64,000 bases of DNA from Polaromonas sp. (GCA_030654695.1 JAURWY010000003.1:41429-105428); one strand, 5' to 3'; numbered from the stretch's first letter, positions 50,913-59,966 are shown. Program-made: numbers and translations. The notes: generated by a model from the sequence alone, not told the origin.

Positions 50913-50964
50913 ATGGATTGCCGCGCTGCGCTCGCAATGACACGGGTGGGTTGCGGCAATCCAT
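50913..50964. repeat. REP-like palindromic element inside the prophage
   Basis: ATGGATTGCCGC (50,913-50,924) and GCGGCAATCCAT (50,953-50,964) form a 12-bp inverted repeat around a CTGCGCTCGCAATGAC-type core typical of bacterial REP sequences. It occupies the gap between the tail tube gene and the chaperone gene. Confidence 0.7.
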
Positions 50965-50971
50965 TTCTCGC

Positions 50972-51937
50972 TTACAGGGAGACGATGCGCAATTCGTCGT
51001 TGCCGGCAACAGGCAAGATGCGCATGTCAAAACCGATCAGGCGCATGCCGTTGAAGTCTTCTTTTTTCGGGTTGATAAGCTGTACGGCAGGCATGTGCAG
51101 CATGATCTTGTTGCCCGTGGTATTGCCTATTACAAAGCCGATGCTTTGGGTTGCATTGGCTTTGACAGAGGTCATCATGGTGACCTCTTGCGCAGCCGTC
51201 AGGTCTAAGCTCAGGGTGCCGACCATCTTGCGGTCGGTCAGCATGACTTGCTCAGTCGCCAACATAGGTGCAAAGGCAACAGCGTTGCCCCAATCAAGCG
51301 TCAGGCCGGTGCTGTTGTAGGCAGTACCAGCAGACAACTCACCAGCGGTGTAGGTGCAGCCGAACTGAATATCGGTGACGTTGGCTTTTGTGATGGGAAC
51401 AGGCGTTTTCCAGGCGGTCAGCGTAGGGGCGGTATTGGAGACAGCAGTGACACCGCCGTCGAGACCGGTGAAGTCAAACGTCAGTTTGGGCGCTTCGCCT
51501 GATTTGGCTGACAACTTGACGTTGCCAAAACAACCCAGCAGTTTGTGCAGCACGCCGTCGTCGTACCAATAAATAGACAGTGTTTTTAACTGATCTGTTG
51601 CGGGCAGGTATTCAACGCGGTCGACTGTTATTAAATCTGTACTCTCTGAGTGGCCGCAGCCCAGCATGAGCGCGCCCCAAGCCGGGGCGGTAGCAGCCGT
51701 TCCGGCTCCAGCCAAGTTAACGGTGAAGCTGCATTTGACGGATGCTGTGCCGACCAGTGACTCCGTGTTGCCGAAGTAGGCGCGGATGTAGTTCATATCG
51801 ATGTTGCTGGCATCGAGTGGGGTGATGGACAGGTCGGACACCTGTAGGGCGTTGGCCGAGCCAGTTGGTGTGGCGTCCGTGCCACTGGTGGTTTCGATTT
51901 TTGCGAGGATGACGGTTTTGCGAATAAGGCGTGACAT
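50972..51937 (-). CDS. Major tail tube protein
   Basis: A 321-residue, beta-rich protein (MSRLIRKTVILAKIETTSGTD; GLDGGVTAVSNTAPTLTAW; KKEDFNGMRLIGFDMRILPV) with low charge, placed directly before the tail chaperone. Size and composition fit the phage tail tube family that polymerises into the non-contractile tail. The assignment is by pattern and synteny. Confidence 0.75.
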   Translation of the reverse strand: MSRLIRKTVILAKIETTSGTDATPTGSANALQVSDLSITPLDASNIDMNYIRAYFGNTESLVGTASVKCSFTVNLAGAGTAATAPAWGALMLGCGHSESTDLITVDRVEYLPATDQLKTLSIYWYDDGVLHKLLGCFGNVKLSAKSGEAPKLTFDFTGLDGGVTAVSNTAPTLTAWKTPVPITKANVTDIQFGCTYTAGELSAGTAYNSTGLTLDWGNAVAFAPMLATEQVMLTDRKMVGTLSLDLTAAQEVTMMTSVKANATQSIGFVIGNTTGNKIMLHMPAVQLINPKKEDFNGMRLIGFDMRILPVAGNDELRIVSL

Positions 51938-51940
51938 GTT

Positions 51941-52144
51941 TTACTCCGTTGGTGTTTCTGTGGGTTCGGCAACAGGCGCCGAAGTGGTGGTCTGAATAAC
52001 CGGTTGCGCAGCGGGCTGTGTAGCTTGCTGTATCGCTGGCACCCATGCGCCGAGCGTTGCGTTCCAAGTCCATTGACCGCCACCGGGAACAGGGGTGTTG
52101 TCTGGCGTGCGGCTGTGGGTTGCTGTGTTTTTGGATGTGGCCAT
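51941..52144 (-). CDS. Small proline/threonine-rich phage protein
   Basis: The start at MATSKNTATHSR (52,144) fits the gap after the preceding gene. The 67-residue protein has a GGGQWTWNATLGAWVPA segment and a low-complexity tail (QQATQPAAQPV, PVAEPTETPTE). It lies 3 nt before the tail tube gene. Function unknown. Confidence 0.55.
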   Translation of the reverse strand: MATSKNTATHSRTPDNTPVPGGGQWTWNATLGAWVPAIQQATQPAAQPVIQTTTSAPVAEPTETPTE

Positions 52145-52148
52145 GGTT

Positions 52149-52589
52149 TTAAAGTTGTGCTTGCAGGCTGCTGGTTGATGTGCTTTGGCTGGCGGTGAGC
52201 TGGATGGCGGCGCAGACAACAGGGGTTTCGGAGTCGTCGTAATCCCACTTGATCATTGGGTCAATGCAAACGTCGGCACCCAGAAGGTCAGCGCGGAAGG
52301 CCGCCAACCTTTGCCAAGTGCTTTGTAGTAAGTCGTCTACGGCTGCAGCTGGGTCAGACCCAGCCACGGCGCGGGCGTAGCATTCAACCAAGATGGTTGT
52401 GTTCCAGCGCAAAGTGCCCAGCACAAACTCCGATCCATTCGACCGCTCAAGCCGCAGCACGATGGCTGTGGACTGACCAGCTGGAATAGGCCGGAGCCGG
52501 TTGATGCCGATGCGTCCACCGGCCAAAGCAGGCGCGGCTGCAAGGGCTGCAGCCAGTTCAGCCACCAGCGAGGTGAATGCGGTGCTCAT
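52149..52589 (-). CDS. Tail terminator/completion-like protein
   Basis: A 146-residue protein (AELAAALAAAPALAGGRIGIN; FVLGTLRWNTTILVECYARAV; AAVDDLLQSTWQRLAAF) with the length and pattern of phage minor tail protein U/tail completion families. It lies between the head-joining gene and the tail tube gene, where the tail terminator normally sits. Confidence 0.65.
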   Translation of the reverse strand: MSTAFTSLVAELAAALAAAPALAGGRIGINRLRPIPAGQSTAIVLRLERSNGSEFVLGTLRWNTTILVECYARAVAGSDPAAAVDDLLQSTWQRLAAFRADLLGADVCIDPMIKWDYDDSETPVVCAAIQLTASQSTSTSSLQAQL

Positions 52590-52873
52590 GCCAACTCCAA
52601 CTGCAAAACGCTGATACCGGTGCCGTTGGGCTCGTGTGCGGCAACGGTGTAAACGCTGCTGCCCACTTGCACTGCCAGCCCAATCGGGTCGGCTGGCACA
52701 TTGGCGGTGGCCAGTGTCAACATCGGCTGCGTGCCAGCCATGCCATAAACCCCCACACCTGCCAACGCATAAGCCGCATCGAAGAGCGCAGACACTTCAA
52801 CCCCACCGAGAGTGACCTTTTGGGCAAACTCGTCGGCGTTGAAAAAGGTGCTGAAGTCTTCGGTGAAGGCCAT
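52586..52873 (-). CDS. Head-tail joining protein (FII/stopper-like)
   Basis: A 95-residue protein, MAFTEDFSTFFNADEFAQKVTL and VGSSVYTVAAHEPNGTGISVL, matching the small head-tail joining proteins that follow the capsid gene. It overlaps the next gene by 4 nt. The role is inferred from size, beta pattern and position. Confidence 0.7.
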   Translation of the reverse strand: MAFTEDFSTFFNADEFAQKVTLGGVEVSALFDAAYALAGVGVYGMAGTQPMLTLATANVPADPIGLAVQVGSSVYTVAAHEPNGTGISVLQLELA

Positions 52874-52907
52874 GGCGATGTGTCGGGTGGGTGCTTTGGC
52901 GGCGGGT

Positions 52908-54788
52908 TTAAGCCGTCAGCGCGTCGACCATGGTGGCGAAGCTCTCGACGTTGCGCACGTTGACGTCAACGTCTTGCAGCGCGACGATGCGGACACCACC
53001 GGACGACGAGGCTGTGTATGGGTCGCGGATCAAGTCCGTGGTACCCCACATGCCAATCATCAAGTCGCTGAAGTTGCCGAAGATGATGGCGCTAGCCACA
53101 CCGGAGCTGGTGCCCTTAGTCAAGTTGCTTGGCACAGCGTTGGTGACGGCGGCTTTGTAGCCGTTGATCGGCGTGCCACCGAAGTCCCAGACGGGCATGC
53201 CGTTGGTGCCGCTGAACTTTTGCGTGCTTTTGAGCTTTCCGCGCACTTTGGCGTTGACAAGATAAGCCATATTCTCGACGTCGGCATTGGCGATGGCGAC
53301 CGCTGTCTCCAAATCGATCATGTTTTGCCATGTCGGTGCTAGGCCGTTGGTACCGCCGATGACGCCCGGTGTGATGCGGGTCAACAAGCCGGAGGGCTGG
53401 TTGGCTGCGCCGGAGCCGGAGATAGCGGCTTGCTGGATGCCGAGACCAAGATTGATAGCCAAGTCAGACAGGACGAAGTTTTCGACGTCGATGCTGGACT
53501 GGTTCATCAGCGTGCGGCCAATGTCGGTGAAGCCACCAGCCGTTTTTGGCGACATGGTGACTTGGCCAATGGCTTGTTGCGACTCAGTCGGTACACCGTT
53601 TTCAGCGACCCAGTAGATGCTTGAGCCAGCAGTTTGTTTTGGGATGGCCACATTACCGACCAAGCCGGTCAACATGCGCACGCCCAAGCGGTCTAGCACC
53701 ATGGCGTTGCGCAACATATCGACAAAGCTGCCTGCCAGTAAGTCAGTCGCAACCAGGTTGCCGCCAGCGGTTGCTGTACCGACGACCAGGTCACGTTTTT
53801 GCACATCGGACGGCATGAAAATGCCTTGGGCAGAGCGGCCCATGATTTTGCCGACAGCGTCTGAACATTCGCGCTCGAAGGCCGTGTCTTTGAAAGTGTT
53901 GGCGTCTGGGTTGGCTAGGTGGCGGGCGATTTTCAAGATCGAAAAACGCTTGGCTTCTTTGACGCTCAAGCCAATGTCAGACGTTGGGATGGGCTTGGAG
54001 CTGATGGCTTTGATGGCGATTTGCTGGAATTCTTCGACGGTTTTGCCGTCTTGAATGGCCCGCAAAGCGAGGTCAGCACCGCCGGGGAAGCTGGCTGCAA
54101 TGGCTGAAATTTCAGCGGCGTGGTTGCGTGTAGGGACGACTTCAATGGTGGTCATTTTGGTTTCTTTCGGAGTGATTTCTGTAGGGGTGATTTCTGGGTC
54201 TGCTGCTTCAGCTGCTTGTTCGGCGGCTTCTTCTTCGGCCTCATCGGCTGCCAGTTCGGCGTTGGTCGCCAAGCTGCGGCCTACGCCGACAGAGGCGTCA
54301 GCGGGCACAGAAACGAGGGATATTTCAAACGGCTCAAAATCGGTAACGCGGAAGGTTTCCACACCGTCTTTTGTCTCGACTAGAACCGCTTTGTGAATCA
54401 TGTAGCCGACGGACACGTTGCGACGGATGCCGCCTAGTACGTCCTGCCACACTTCTTCTGCTCGAACGCTTTTTCCAAAGCGCACCACGGCACGACCTAC
54501 CCGGTCAGCACCGATTTCGACAGATTCAATAACGCCAACAACATCCCGGCTGTCGTGGTCGCATAAGAGGTTGGCGCCTGAAGTCAAGCGGCTGGTGCGC
54601 ATGCTGGTGGCGGTGCAGTCCAAAATTTCAATGCCCCAGTAGCGCTCGTAAGGCAGCTCACTGGCAAATGCCAACGTGGCCGTGCGGGCAGCTTCGTTGA
54701 TGGCTTGTCGCTCGACAATCAACGCCCGTTCGGCGCGGCCTGCACTCAGGTGGCGGGCTAGATTGTCGGGGAGTGCTTTTGGTTGCAT
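52908..54788 (-). CDS. Fused prohead protease and HK97-type major capsid protein
   Basis: The start is set at MQPKALPDNLARHLS (54,788). A start 69 nt upstream (54,857) would translate a 31-bp repeat that is non-coding elsewhere in the prophage. Residues 1 to about 170 are a prohead protease domain (GIEILDCTATSMRTSRL; LLCDHDSRDVVGVIESVEIG; GGIRRNVSVGYMI; VSLVSVPAD-like ISLVSVPADASVG). An acidic linker (ELAADEAEEEAAEQAAEAAD) follows, then a capsid domain of about 390 residues (AIPKQTAGSSIYWVAENG; GIQQAAISGSGAANQPSGLL). Self-cleavage between the parts is expected during maturation. Confidence 0.88.
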   Translation of the reverse strand: MQPKALPDNLARHLSAGRAERALIVERQAINEAARTATLAFASELPYERYWGIEILDCTATSMRTSRLTSGANLLCDHDSRDVVGVIESVEIGADRVGRAVVRFGKSVRAEEVWQDVLGGIRRNVSVGYMIHKAVLVETKDGVETFRVTDFEPFEISLVSVPADASVGVGRSLATNAELAADEAEEEAAEQAAEAADPEITPTEITPKETKMTTIEVVPTRNHAAEISAIAASFPGGADLALRAIQDGKTVEEFQQIAIKAISSKPIPTSDIGLSVKEAKRFSILKIARHLANPDANTFKDTAFERECSDAVGKIMGRSAQGIFMPSDVQKRDLVVGTATAGGNLVATDLLAGSFVDMLRNAMVLDRLGVRMLTGLVGNVAIPKQTAGSSIYWVAENGVPTESQQAIGQVTMSPKTAGGFTDIGRTLMNQSSIDVENFVLSDLAINLGLGIQQAAISGSGAANQPSGLLTRITPGVIGGTNGLAPTWQNMIDLETAVAIANADVENMAYLVNAKVRGKLKSTQKFSGTNGMPVWDFGGTPINGYKAAVTNAVPSNLTKGTSSGVASAIIFGNFSDLMIGMWGTTDLIRDPYTASSSGGVRIVALQDVDVNVRNVESFATMVDALTA

Positions 54789-54809
54789 AGGGCTAATGTC
54801 TCGCTTCTG

Positions 54810-54840
54810 GTGTCCGCTTGGTAAGACAAGCGAGCGGACT
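54810..54840. repeat. 31-bp hairpin repeat, copy 1 (between portal and protease-capsid)
   Basis: Identical over 31 bp to 56,961-56,991. It contains a 7-bp inverted repeat GTCCGCT...AGCGGAC and an alternative CGCTTG...CAAGCG pairing. It lies in the leader of the protease-capsid gene. Confidence 0.85.
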
Positions 54841-54867
54841 GTTTTGTGTTTTTTCATGGTTTATTTC

Positions 54868-56364
54868 TCATACTGAAGTTGGTGCGTTGGGTGGCCGGGC
54901 TTGCGCGCCGGGTGTTGGGTCGTAGGCGGTGAGTTGCACGCCGAGCTGCGCGGCTATTTGTTGGGCGGCGGCAATGCTGCTCATGGTGTCTTCGAAGTCA
55001 TAGCCCATGCTATTGGCCAAGTCTTGCGGGGCCATAAGGCCGGCTTTGACGGCCAAGATCTTGGCTTCCATATCCCCCTTGGGATCGACCCATTCCCATC
55101 TCCTTGCCTGCCACTCGTGCTTAGAAAACTTGGCTTGTTTAGAGGCGGGCAAGGCGCTACCGTTGGACATGGTGATAGCGCCTGACAGCAGTGAGAGCTG
55201 CAGCCAGGCGGTGTAAATCGGCTCCATGAAGGAGGCAATGAACCATTCCTGGTCAGCGGCCCAGCGGTCACGCTCTTCTAGCGAGCCGCTGCGGATACTG
55301 CTGTAGCTCACGCTTTCCAAGTCGTTTGCCAATGAGTGGTAGGCCACACCCCAGCCCGAGGCGATACGCTGCAAAGTGGTTTTTACAAACGGGCCAAACA
55401 CTTCATTGGGGTATTTACTTTCATGCGGGGTGAAGCTGACGCCGGTGGGCAGGGTGTCGTACATACCAGGCTGGCTGGTGGTGATAGTTTGTCCACTGCT
55501 GTCGTCAGCGCCCAACGGCGGCTGGCCATCGGGTGTCGTGAAAAATCCAAAATGATTGGCCCCATGTTCAGCAGCCAGCAAAGCGGACAACTTGAAGTTG
55601 CCCAAGTGGTGCAGCGAGACCATGCCGGGTGCCATCCATGGCACACCGCGCATTTGTTCGGCGCGTTCGGTTTTGAAGCGGTGCAACAGGTTTTCGACCG
55701 GCACGCGCTGACGCAGGCGGCCACCGGTTACGCCATCATTGGGGTGGGCGGCAAAGATGTGAATCGCCACCGGGCGGCGGTTGGCGTTGACTTCGACGCC
55801 CATGATGACCGCATTGGTGGTGGCGGTGGCGCCTGAGCTGTATGCGGTGTCGATTCGATCGACGTCGATTAGTTGCAGGGCAAAGTTAAAGCGGTTGCCG
55901 GCTTCAGGGCCGCGCACCATACGCACCAAAAATTCACCATCGGCCGGCAGCCCCCCGACCAGTGTTTCGCACATGTCGCGCAGGGTTTGCTGGCCGGACA
56001 AGTCGCAGACCTTGCTCCACTCTTTCCAAGCCTGCTCGATGGCGGCATTGGCCAGACGGTCGGGTTTTCCGGGGGCGTCTTCAATGCGCACCTGCAAGCG
56101 AACACCACTGGGGCCGACGATGTTGTTTTTGACCATGCCGACAAACTTGACGGCGTAATCATTATTTTGGATTAATTCGCGGCCACGGCTGCGTAGGCGG
56201 TTGAGGTCGGTGCGCAGTTCTTGATTCAGGCTGGTTTCAGTGGCCAGCCAGCTGGCGCTCATGCGGTCGACGCGGGCCGCTTGGTAGCGCCGTTTTTGCA
56301 TGTCTTGGTTTTTGGGTGACCAGCGTTGAATAGCGGTGCGGGCGCGTTGCAGCAGGTTTGGCAT
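54868..56364 (-). CDS. Portal protein, lambda B type
   Basis: A 498-residue protein with the lambda portal family pattern: RSRGRELIQNNDYAVKFVGM, NNIVGPSGVRLQVRI, LVGGLPADGEFLVRMVRG and FALQLIDVDRIDTAY. Later parts show LLHRFKTERAEQMRGVPWMAP and the long C-terminal helix. It forms the dodecameric DNA channel at one capsid vertex. It follows the connector-like gene at 56,380 and precedes the capsid gene. Confidence 0.92.
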   Translation of the reverse strand: MPNLLQRARTAIQRWSPKNQDMQKRRYQAARVDRMSASWLATETSLNQELRTDLNRLRSRGRELIQNNDYAVKFVGMVKNNIVGPSGVRLQVRIEDAPGKPDRLANAAIEQAWKEWSKVCDLSGQQTLRDMCETLVGGLPADGEFLVRMVRGPEAGNRFNFALQLIDVDRIDTAYSSGATATTNAVIMGVEVNANRRPVAIHIFAAHPNDGVTGGRLRQRVPVENLLHRFKTERAEQMRGVPWMAPGMVSLHHLGNFKLSALLAAEHGANHFGFFTTPDGQPPLGADDSSGQTITTSQPGMYDTLPTGVSFTPHESKYPNEVFGPFVKTTLQRIASGWGVAYHSLANDLESVSYSSIRSGSLEERDRWAADQEWFIASFMEPIYTAWLQLSLLSGAITMSNGSALPASKQAKFSKHEWQARRWEWVDPKGDMEAKILAVKAGLMAPQDLANSMGYDFEDTMSSIAAAQQIAAQLGVQLTAYDPTPGAQARPPNAPTSV

Positions 56365-56379
56365 GGTGTGTCTGTAGGT

Positions 56380-56937
56380 TTAGGGTCCGAAGCGCACCAT
56401 CACGCGGCGGCGGTCCGGCAGACCGCGGGCCATACGTTCGGCAGCTTCTTCGCGCAGGACTTCGGCTTTGTATCGGTCGCGCAGACTTAGCAGCTCAGGG
56501 ATACCGATGCGTTGCAGTTTCCGACCTTGGATTTCGTAGCTGGCCGAGGTCAGGTTTTGCGGGTTGGCGAGATACGCCTCGACGTTGGCCAAGGCGACGC
56601 GGGCAAAGCTGCGGGCGTCTAGCGCGGCGGCGCCAAAGGCGGGGGCGATGGTGAGAGTGCCGCTGGCGACGGTGTGGGTTTCGTCGGTTTTGCTGACGCT
56701 GGCTCGCCAGGTGTATGCGCCGGAGGCCCATGCGCCGGTTACGGCTGGAGCGACATTGACTAGGTATTCGTCGTCCTGGCTGTTGGCTGTGAAGTTGATG
56801 GTTGCGTCAGCGTTGACGAGCGTATAGGTTAGCTGCCAGCCGTCCTGCGGCAGATAGTCAGGCAGGCTTTTCAGCCATTTCGCGCTGTCGCCAACGATGA
56901 GTTGCGCGGGTTCGGTTTGAGGTGTTGGTGCGGCCAT
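56380..56937 (-). CDS. Phage protein with gpW-like C-terminal helices
   Basis: A 185-residue protein with two parts. Residues 1 to about 105 form an immunoglobulin-like beta-domain (DGWQLTYTLVNADATINFTA; AYTWRASVSKTDETHTV). Residues about 115-180 are helical (DARSFARVALANVEAYLANPQ; LQRIGIPELLSLRDRYKAEV) and resemble the small head-tail joining protein W that sits beside lambda-type portals. Role in head completion inferred. Confidence 0.68.
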   Translation of the reverse strand: MAAPTPQTEPAQLIVGDSAKWLKSLPDYLPQDGWQLTYTLVNADATINFTANSQDDEYLVNVAPAVTGAWASGAYTWRASVSKTDETHTVASGTLTIAPAFGAAALDARSFARVALANVEAYLANPQNLTSASYEIQGRKLQRIGIPELLSLRDRYKAEVLREEAAERMARGLPDRRRVMVRFGP

Positions 56938-56960
56938 GTACAGTGACTATGGCGGTGGTA

Positions 56961-56991
56961 GTGTCCGCTTGGTAAGACAAGCGAGCGGACT
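56961..56991. repeat. 31-bp hairpin repeat, copy 2 (between Mor-like gene and connector)
   Basis: Exact copy of 54,810-54,840, in the same orientation, filling the 76-bp gap between two late genes. It may act as a transcription, processing or regulator-binding signal. Confidence 0.85.
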
Positions 56992-57013
56992 ACAAACAAA
57001 GTTTCAAGGCTGC

Positions 57014-57421
57014 TCAGTCCTTGATGATTTCCCAGAGACGGGTACTTTTGAGTTGGTAGCGCCGCTCAAGCAACGCCATGCGCTCACCTGCCAAATAGTC
57101 TCGTTTGATTTGCTCGTTGCGTGTACTGCGCCCCTCCCCAGCCCGGCGGCTGATATAAGGGCGTTCACAAGCCCAGCGGTCGCGTATCTCGCGGTTGACC
57201 TGTGCAGCCAGTGCGGCACTGAAGCCAGGCGCCAAAGCGATGACACGAGCCAGTAGGTCGTCGATGATGTCGCTGTCGCTGGTGTCGAATTTGTTAGCGA
57301 CTAAAAACCGGCTATTTGCCACCGGCTTAATAGCTTCGCTCATCTCGTCAATTTCAACCTGTACGGATGTTGGTGAAGTGAGGGCCTTGTCTACGCGGGT
57401 GGTGGATTGATTTTTTACCAT
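57014..57421 (-). CDS. Mor-like transcription regulator
   Basis: The start is MVKNQSTTRVDK (57,421), overlapping the terminase stop; longer frames run antisense to nothing useful and inside the terminase gene. The 135-residue protein ends in a helix-turn-helix (IKRDYLAGERMALLERRYQLKSTRLWEIIKD) preceded by REIRDRWACERPYISRR, which matches the Mor/C activator family of Mu-like phages. It may activate late genes. Such a gene between terminase and portal is unusual for a lambda-like order. Confidence 0.65.
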   Translation of the reverse strand: MVKNQSTTRVDKALTSPTSVQVEIDEMSEAIKPVANSRFLVANKFDTSDSDIIDDLLARVIALAPGFSAALAAQVNREIRDRWACERPYISRRAGEGRSTRNEQIKRDYLAGERMALLERRYQLKSTRLWEIIKD

Positions 57422-59436
57422 GAGGGTCCGGGTTGTTGTCGGCCACGCGGGTGGCGCTGAGCGGCATATGGGTTTTGGGTGGTGATTGGTGCTTCTTTTT
57501 CGGCTTGTCGGGGTGTGATTACCTGTGCAGCAGGAACAGCGAACAGATCGCCATTTGACGGCTGAACGGCCTGCTCCAACTTGGTCCACATGGCGGCGGT
57601 GTAGGCATGCAGGTTCAGCTGGTGGGTGCAAAAAATGGCGTAGACAGTGCAGTCAAGCGCCTCGTTTCGGGCGCGCTTGGTGTTGACCCATTTGTATTCA
57701 ATGCCACGGGCGGTGCGCTGCGGCACGCGGCTCTCAGCGGTCAGCTGGTGAAAGAACTCGGGCGGCAGGTCCTTGGTGAAGTGCACATAACCGGCGCCAG
57801 GTTGCGTCACCATCAGGCGGCCATAGATCAAGTCTTTTGCGGTGTCGGTGCCTACGTACCAAAGGCGAACGCCGCGCTTGAGTACTTGGCCGCGCCAGTT
57901 AACGTCTTGAATGGTGGCTTTGCCTTTGACCATCTTGCTTGACATCGGGTCGCCGCGCACCGCAAACACCCGCTGGCGCTCTCGAGTTCGGCAGTAGTTG
58001 TACGCCTGGTGCGTGAAGTGGCCACCCGTGTCAACGGCCATGGCTTCGATCTTCAAGGCTTGACCACTGGCGTGACTGAAAATGGTGGTGCGGTAGGCGT
58101 CGAGTTTTTCCCATTCACGCTCGTCAGCTGGGTTGGCGTCGATGACGGAGTAGTCGACAGCCCACATTTCCTCACCTCGGCCAATGGCCCACACCACCAC
58201 CTCAAAGCGGTTGTCTTGCACGTCAACCCCAGCCACCAAGACCAAGCCACCCATCGGCACGGTGAAGCGGCGGTAGTCTTCGGCGCGGCGGGCCAGAGCG
58301 TGTTCGTCGGCGCGTTCGACGGTTTCTTCCCAAAGCTCACCCAGCGTCTCGTTGATGAATCCCATCAACGGCCCAGTCTCTCCGGCCTTGGCCTTGGTGC
58401 TGGCCTCGATGAACTCACGCACAATGTCGGCCCAGCTGCGCTGTGGGCTGTAGGCGGTCCAGATGTGAAATGCTACATGCCGAGGGGCGCGAACCGACAC
58501 GCCCTCAGCATTTCGCCATTGGCCATCTTGGCCAAAGTGCCACTGGCCGCAGCCGCTAACCCAGCCGGCGCCCTGCTCCCAGATGCGCAAGTAGTCCGCC
58601 TGGGTGATGTGTCCATGGCAATGCGGGCAGACGTGCCGCACAGTGGAGGTGTCGGAGCCGTCCCACTTGAAGCCGTGTTCAGTCTTTGGACCACCCCAGC
58701 GCAGCGGGTGGTCGATGCTGCAATGTGGACAGACAACGTGGTAACTCATGCGCGCGTCGGCATGTTCTTCGCGGTATTCGATGTGGCTCAAGCCCTTCAC
58801 GCGGGGCGTCGTACCAGCCACCAGCTTGGGGAAAGGCGCGCCCTCGAGGCGGCCTCTGGCTAGCGTCACCGGGTCGGATGACTTCTCAATCTGCTGGTCA
58901 AAGCCGTCCACCTCATCCAGCATAGCGACGGCCACCGTGATGCGCCGGTAAGCCCGCGCTGCCTTACCGCCAAGGATATGCAGCACCGAGCCAAGAAAAC
59001 TCTTGAGCTTCATCGTGTCTTCTTTGCCAGTCACCAGCACGGGGTGCAGTGCGTCAACGTCGCGCAGCATGGGATCGACTTCGGACTTGACGAAGCTGTC
59101 GCGGTCATCATCCGTCGGCTGCCAGAGCGCCTGCTTGCGCCTGCGGTGCGCTGCGTTGTAGGCAATGAAGGCCAATAAGGTTTTGGTGTAACCAACGCGC
59201 TTGGCCTTGCGGACGGTGACTTCTTCAATGTCGTCGTTGCTAAAAGCATCCATCCAGCCGCGCTGGAAAGGGTAAGCAACCCAGCGACCTTGCGTGTGAC
59301 TGGCCTCGGCGCTCAGGTAAAAATACAAATCAGCCCAGGCACTCAACGCCATTGGTGGTACAGCCACCAGCGGGGCCATGCCGCTCGACACGGCGGCCAG
59401 TATGGCGCGCAGGGTTGGCGACATGGAGCGACTCAT
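57415..59436 (-). CDS. Terminase large subunit, lambda GpA family
   Basis: A 673-residue protein. The ATPase part includes KRVGYTKTLLAFIAYNAAHR, LWQPTDDDRDSFVKSEVDP, VAVAMLDEVDGFDQ (Walker B-like Asp-Glu) and LVAGTTPRVKGLSHIEY. A zinc-finger-like stretch is seen in YHVVCPHCSIDHPLRWG and HVCPHCHGHI. The nuclease part has VLVAGVDVQDNRFEVVVWAIG with the metal-binding Asp. It packages DNA and cuts cos or pac ends. It overlaps the small subunit gene by 4 nt. Confidence 0.93.
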   Translation of the reverse strand: MSRSMSPTLRAILAAVSSGMAPLVAVPPMALSAWADLYFYLSAEASHTQGRWVAYPFQRGWMDAFSNDDIEEVTVRKAKRVGYTKTLLAFIAYNAAHRRRKQALWQPTDDDRDSFVKSEVDPMLRDVDALHPVLVTGKEDTMKLKSFLGSVLHILGGKAARAYRRITVAVAMLDEVDGFDQQIEKSSDPVTLARGRLEGAPFPKLVAGTTPRVKGLSHIEYREEHADARMSYHVVCPHCSIDHPLRWGGPKTEHGFKWDGSDTSTVRHVCPHCHGHITQADYLRIWEQGAGWVSGCGQWHFGQDGQWRNAEGVSVRAPRHVAFHIWTAYSPQRSWADIVREFIEASTKAKAGETGPLMGFINETLGELWEETVERADEHALARRAEDYRRFTVPMGGLVLVAGVDVQDNRFEVVVWAIGRGEEMWAVDYSVIDANPADEREWEKLDAYRTTIFSHASGQALKIEAMAVDTGGHFTHQAYNYCRTRERQRVFAVRGDPMSSKMVKGKATIQDVNWRGQVLKRGVRLWYVGTDTAKDLIYGRLMVTQPGAGYVHFTKDLPPEFFHQLTAESRVPQRTARGIEYKWVNTKRARNEALDCTVYAIFCTHQLNLHAYTAAMWTKLEQAVQPSNGDLFAVPAAQVITPRQAEKEAPITTQNPYAAQRHPRGRQQPGPSW

Positions 59437-59966
59437 GCGTCAAGCTCCTGCAGCAAATCATCGTCGGCGCTGTCCTGGTCAACCGTTGCGCGTGCCAACG
59501 CGATGTTTTCGGTAGCCCGGACCCATTCGTTGCGTGCCGAAGCCAGCGCAATCATCACCTGCTCGCGCGCAGCGTCAGGCAGGTCAGGGCAGGATTTTTT
59601 GAGGATTCCCGGCAGCTGCTCAAAACGCTCGACTACCGACTGACTGGCGGTGGCAAGTACCTCGGAAAGCAAGGCAATCGGGGCAAACTCACCACGCAAA
59701 ACAGAATTTTTTATTTCGATGCCCATGCGCTGCTCACGCGCCAAGGCAGCCCGCTCCTGCGCTAGGTCAAGCCCGCCAACTTCAGCGCCCATGCGCCCAG
59801 CAGCCTGCTCGCGCAAGCGGTAGCAGTAAGCGTGCACAACGTCAGCCAAAGAACCGGCAGGAGGTAATTTGCCCTCGACCATGAGCGCACTGATACTCTG
59901 CTGAGTGACGCCAACAATGGCAGCAACTTCGGCCTGAGTGCATGGCGCCTGTAGATCAATCAGCAC
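59433..59966 (-). CDS. Terminase small subunit (Nu1-like)
   Basis: A 177-residue protein with an N-terminal winged-helix of the Nu1 type (CTQAEVAAIVGVTQQSISALM, then GSLADVVHAYCYRLREQAAGR) and a helical C-terminus. It recognises the packaging site. The 114-bp gap upstream (59,967-60,080) has no gene and is the natural place for the cos region, with a run of G at 60,054-60,062, though no cos sequence is recognised. Confidence 0.85.
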   Translation of the reverse strand: MLIDLQAPCTQAEVAAIVGVTQQSISALMVEGKLPPAGSLADVVHAYCYRLREQAAGRMGAEVGGLDLAQERAALAREQRMGIEIKNSVLRGEFAPIALLSEVLATASQSVVERFEQLPGILKKSCPDLPDAAREQVMIALASARNEWVRATENIALARATVDQDSADDDLLQELDA

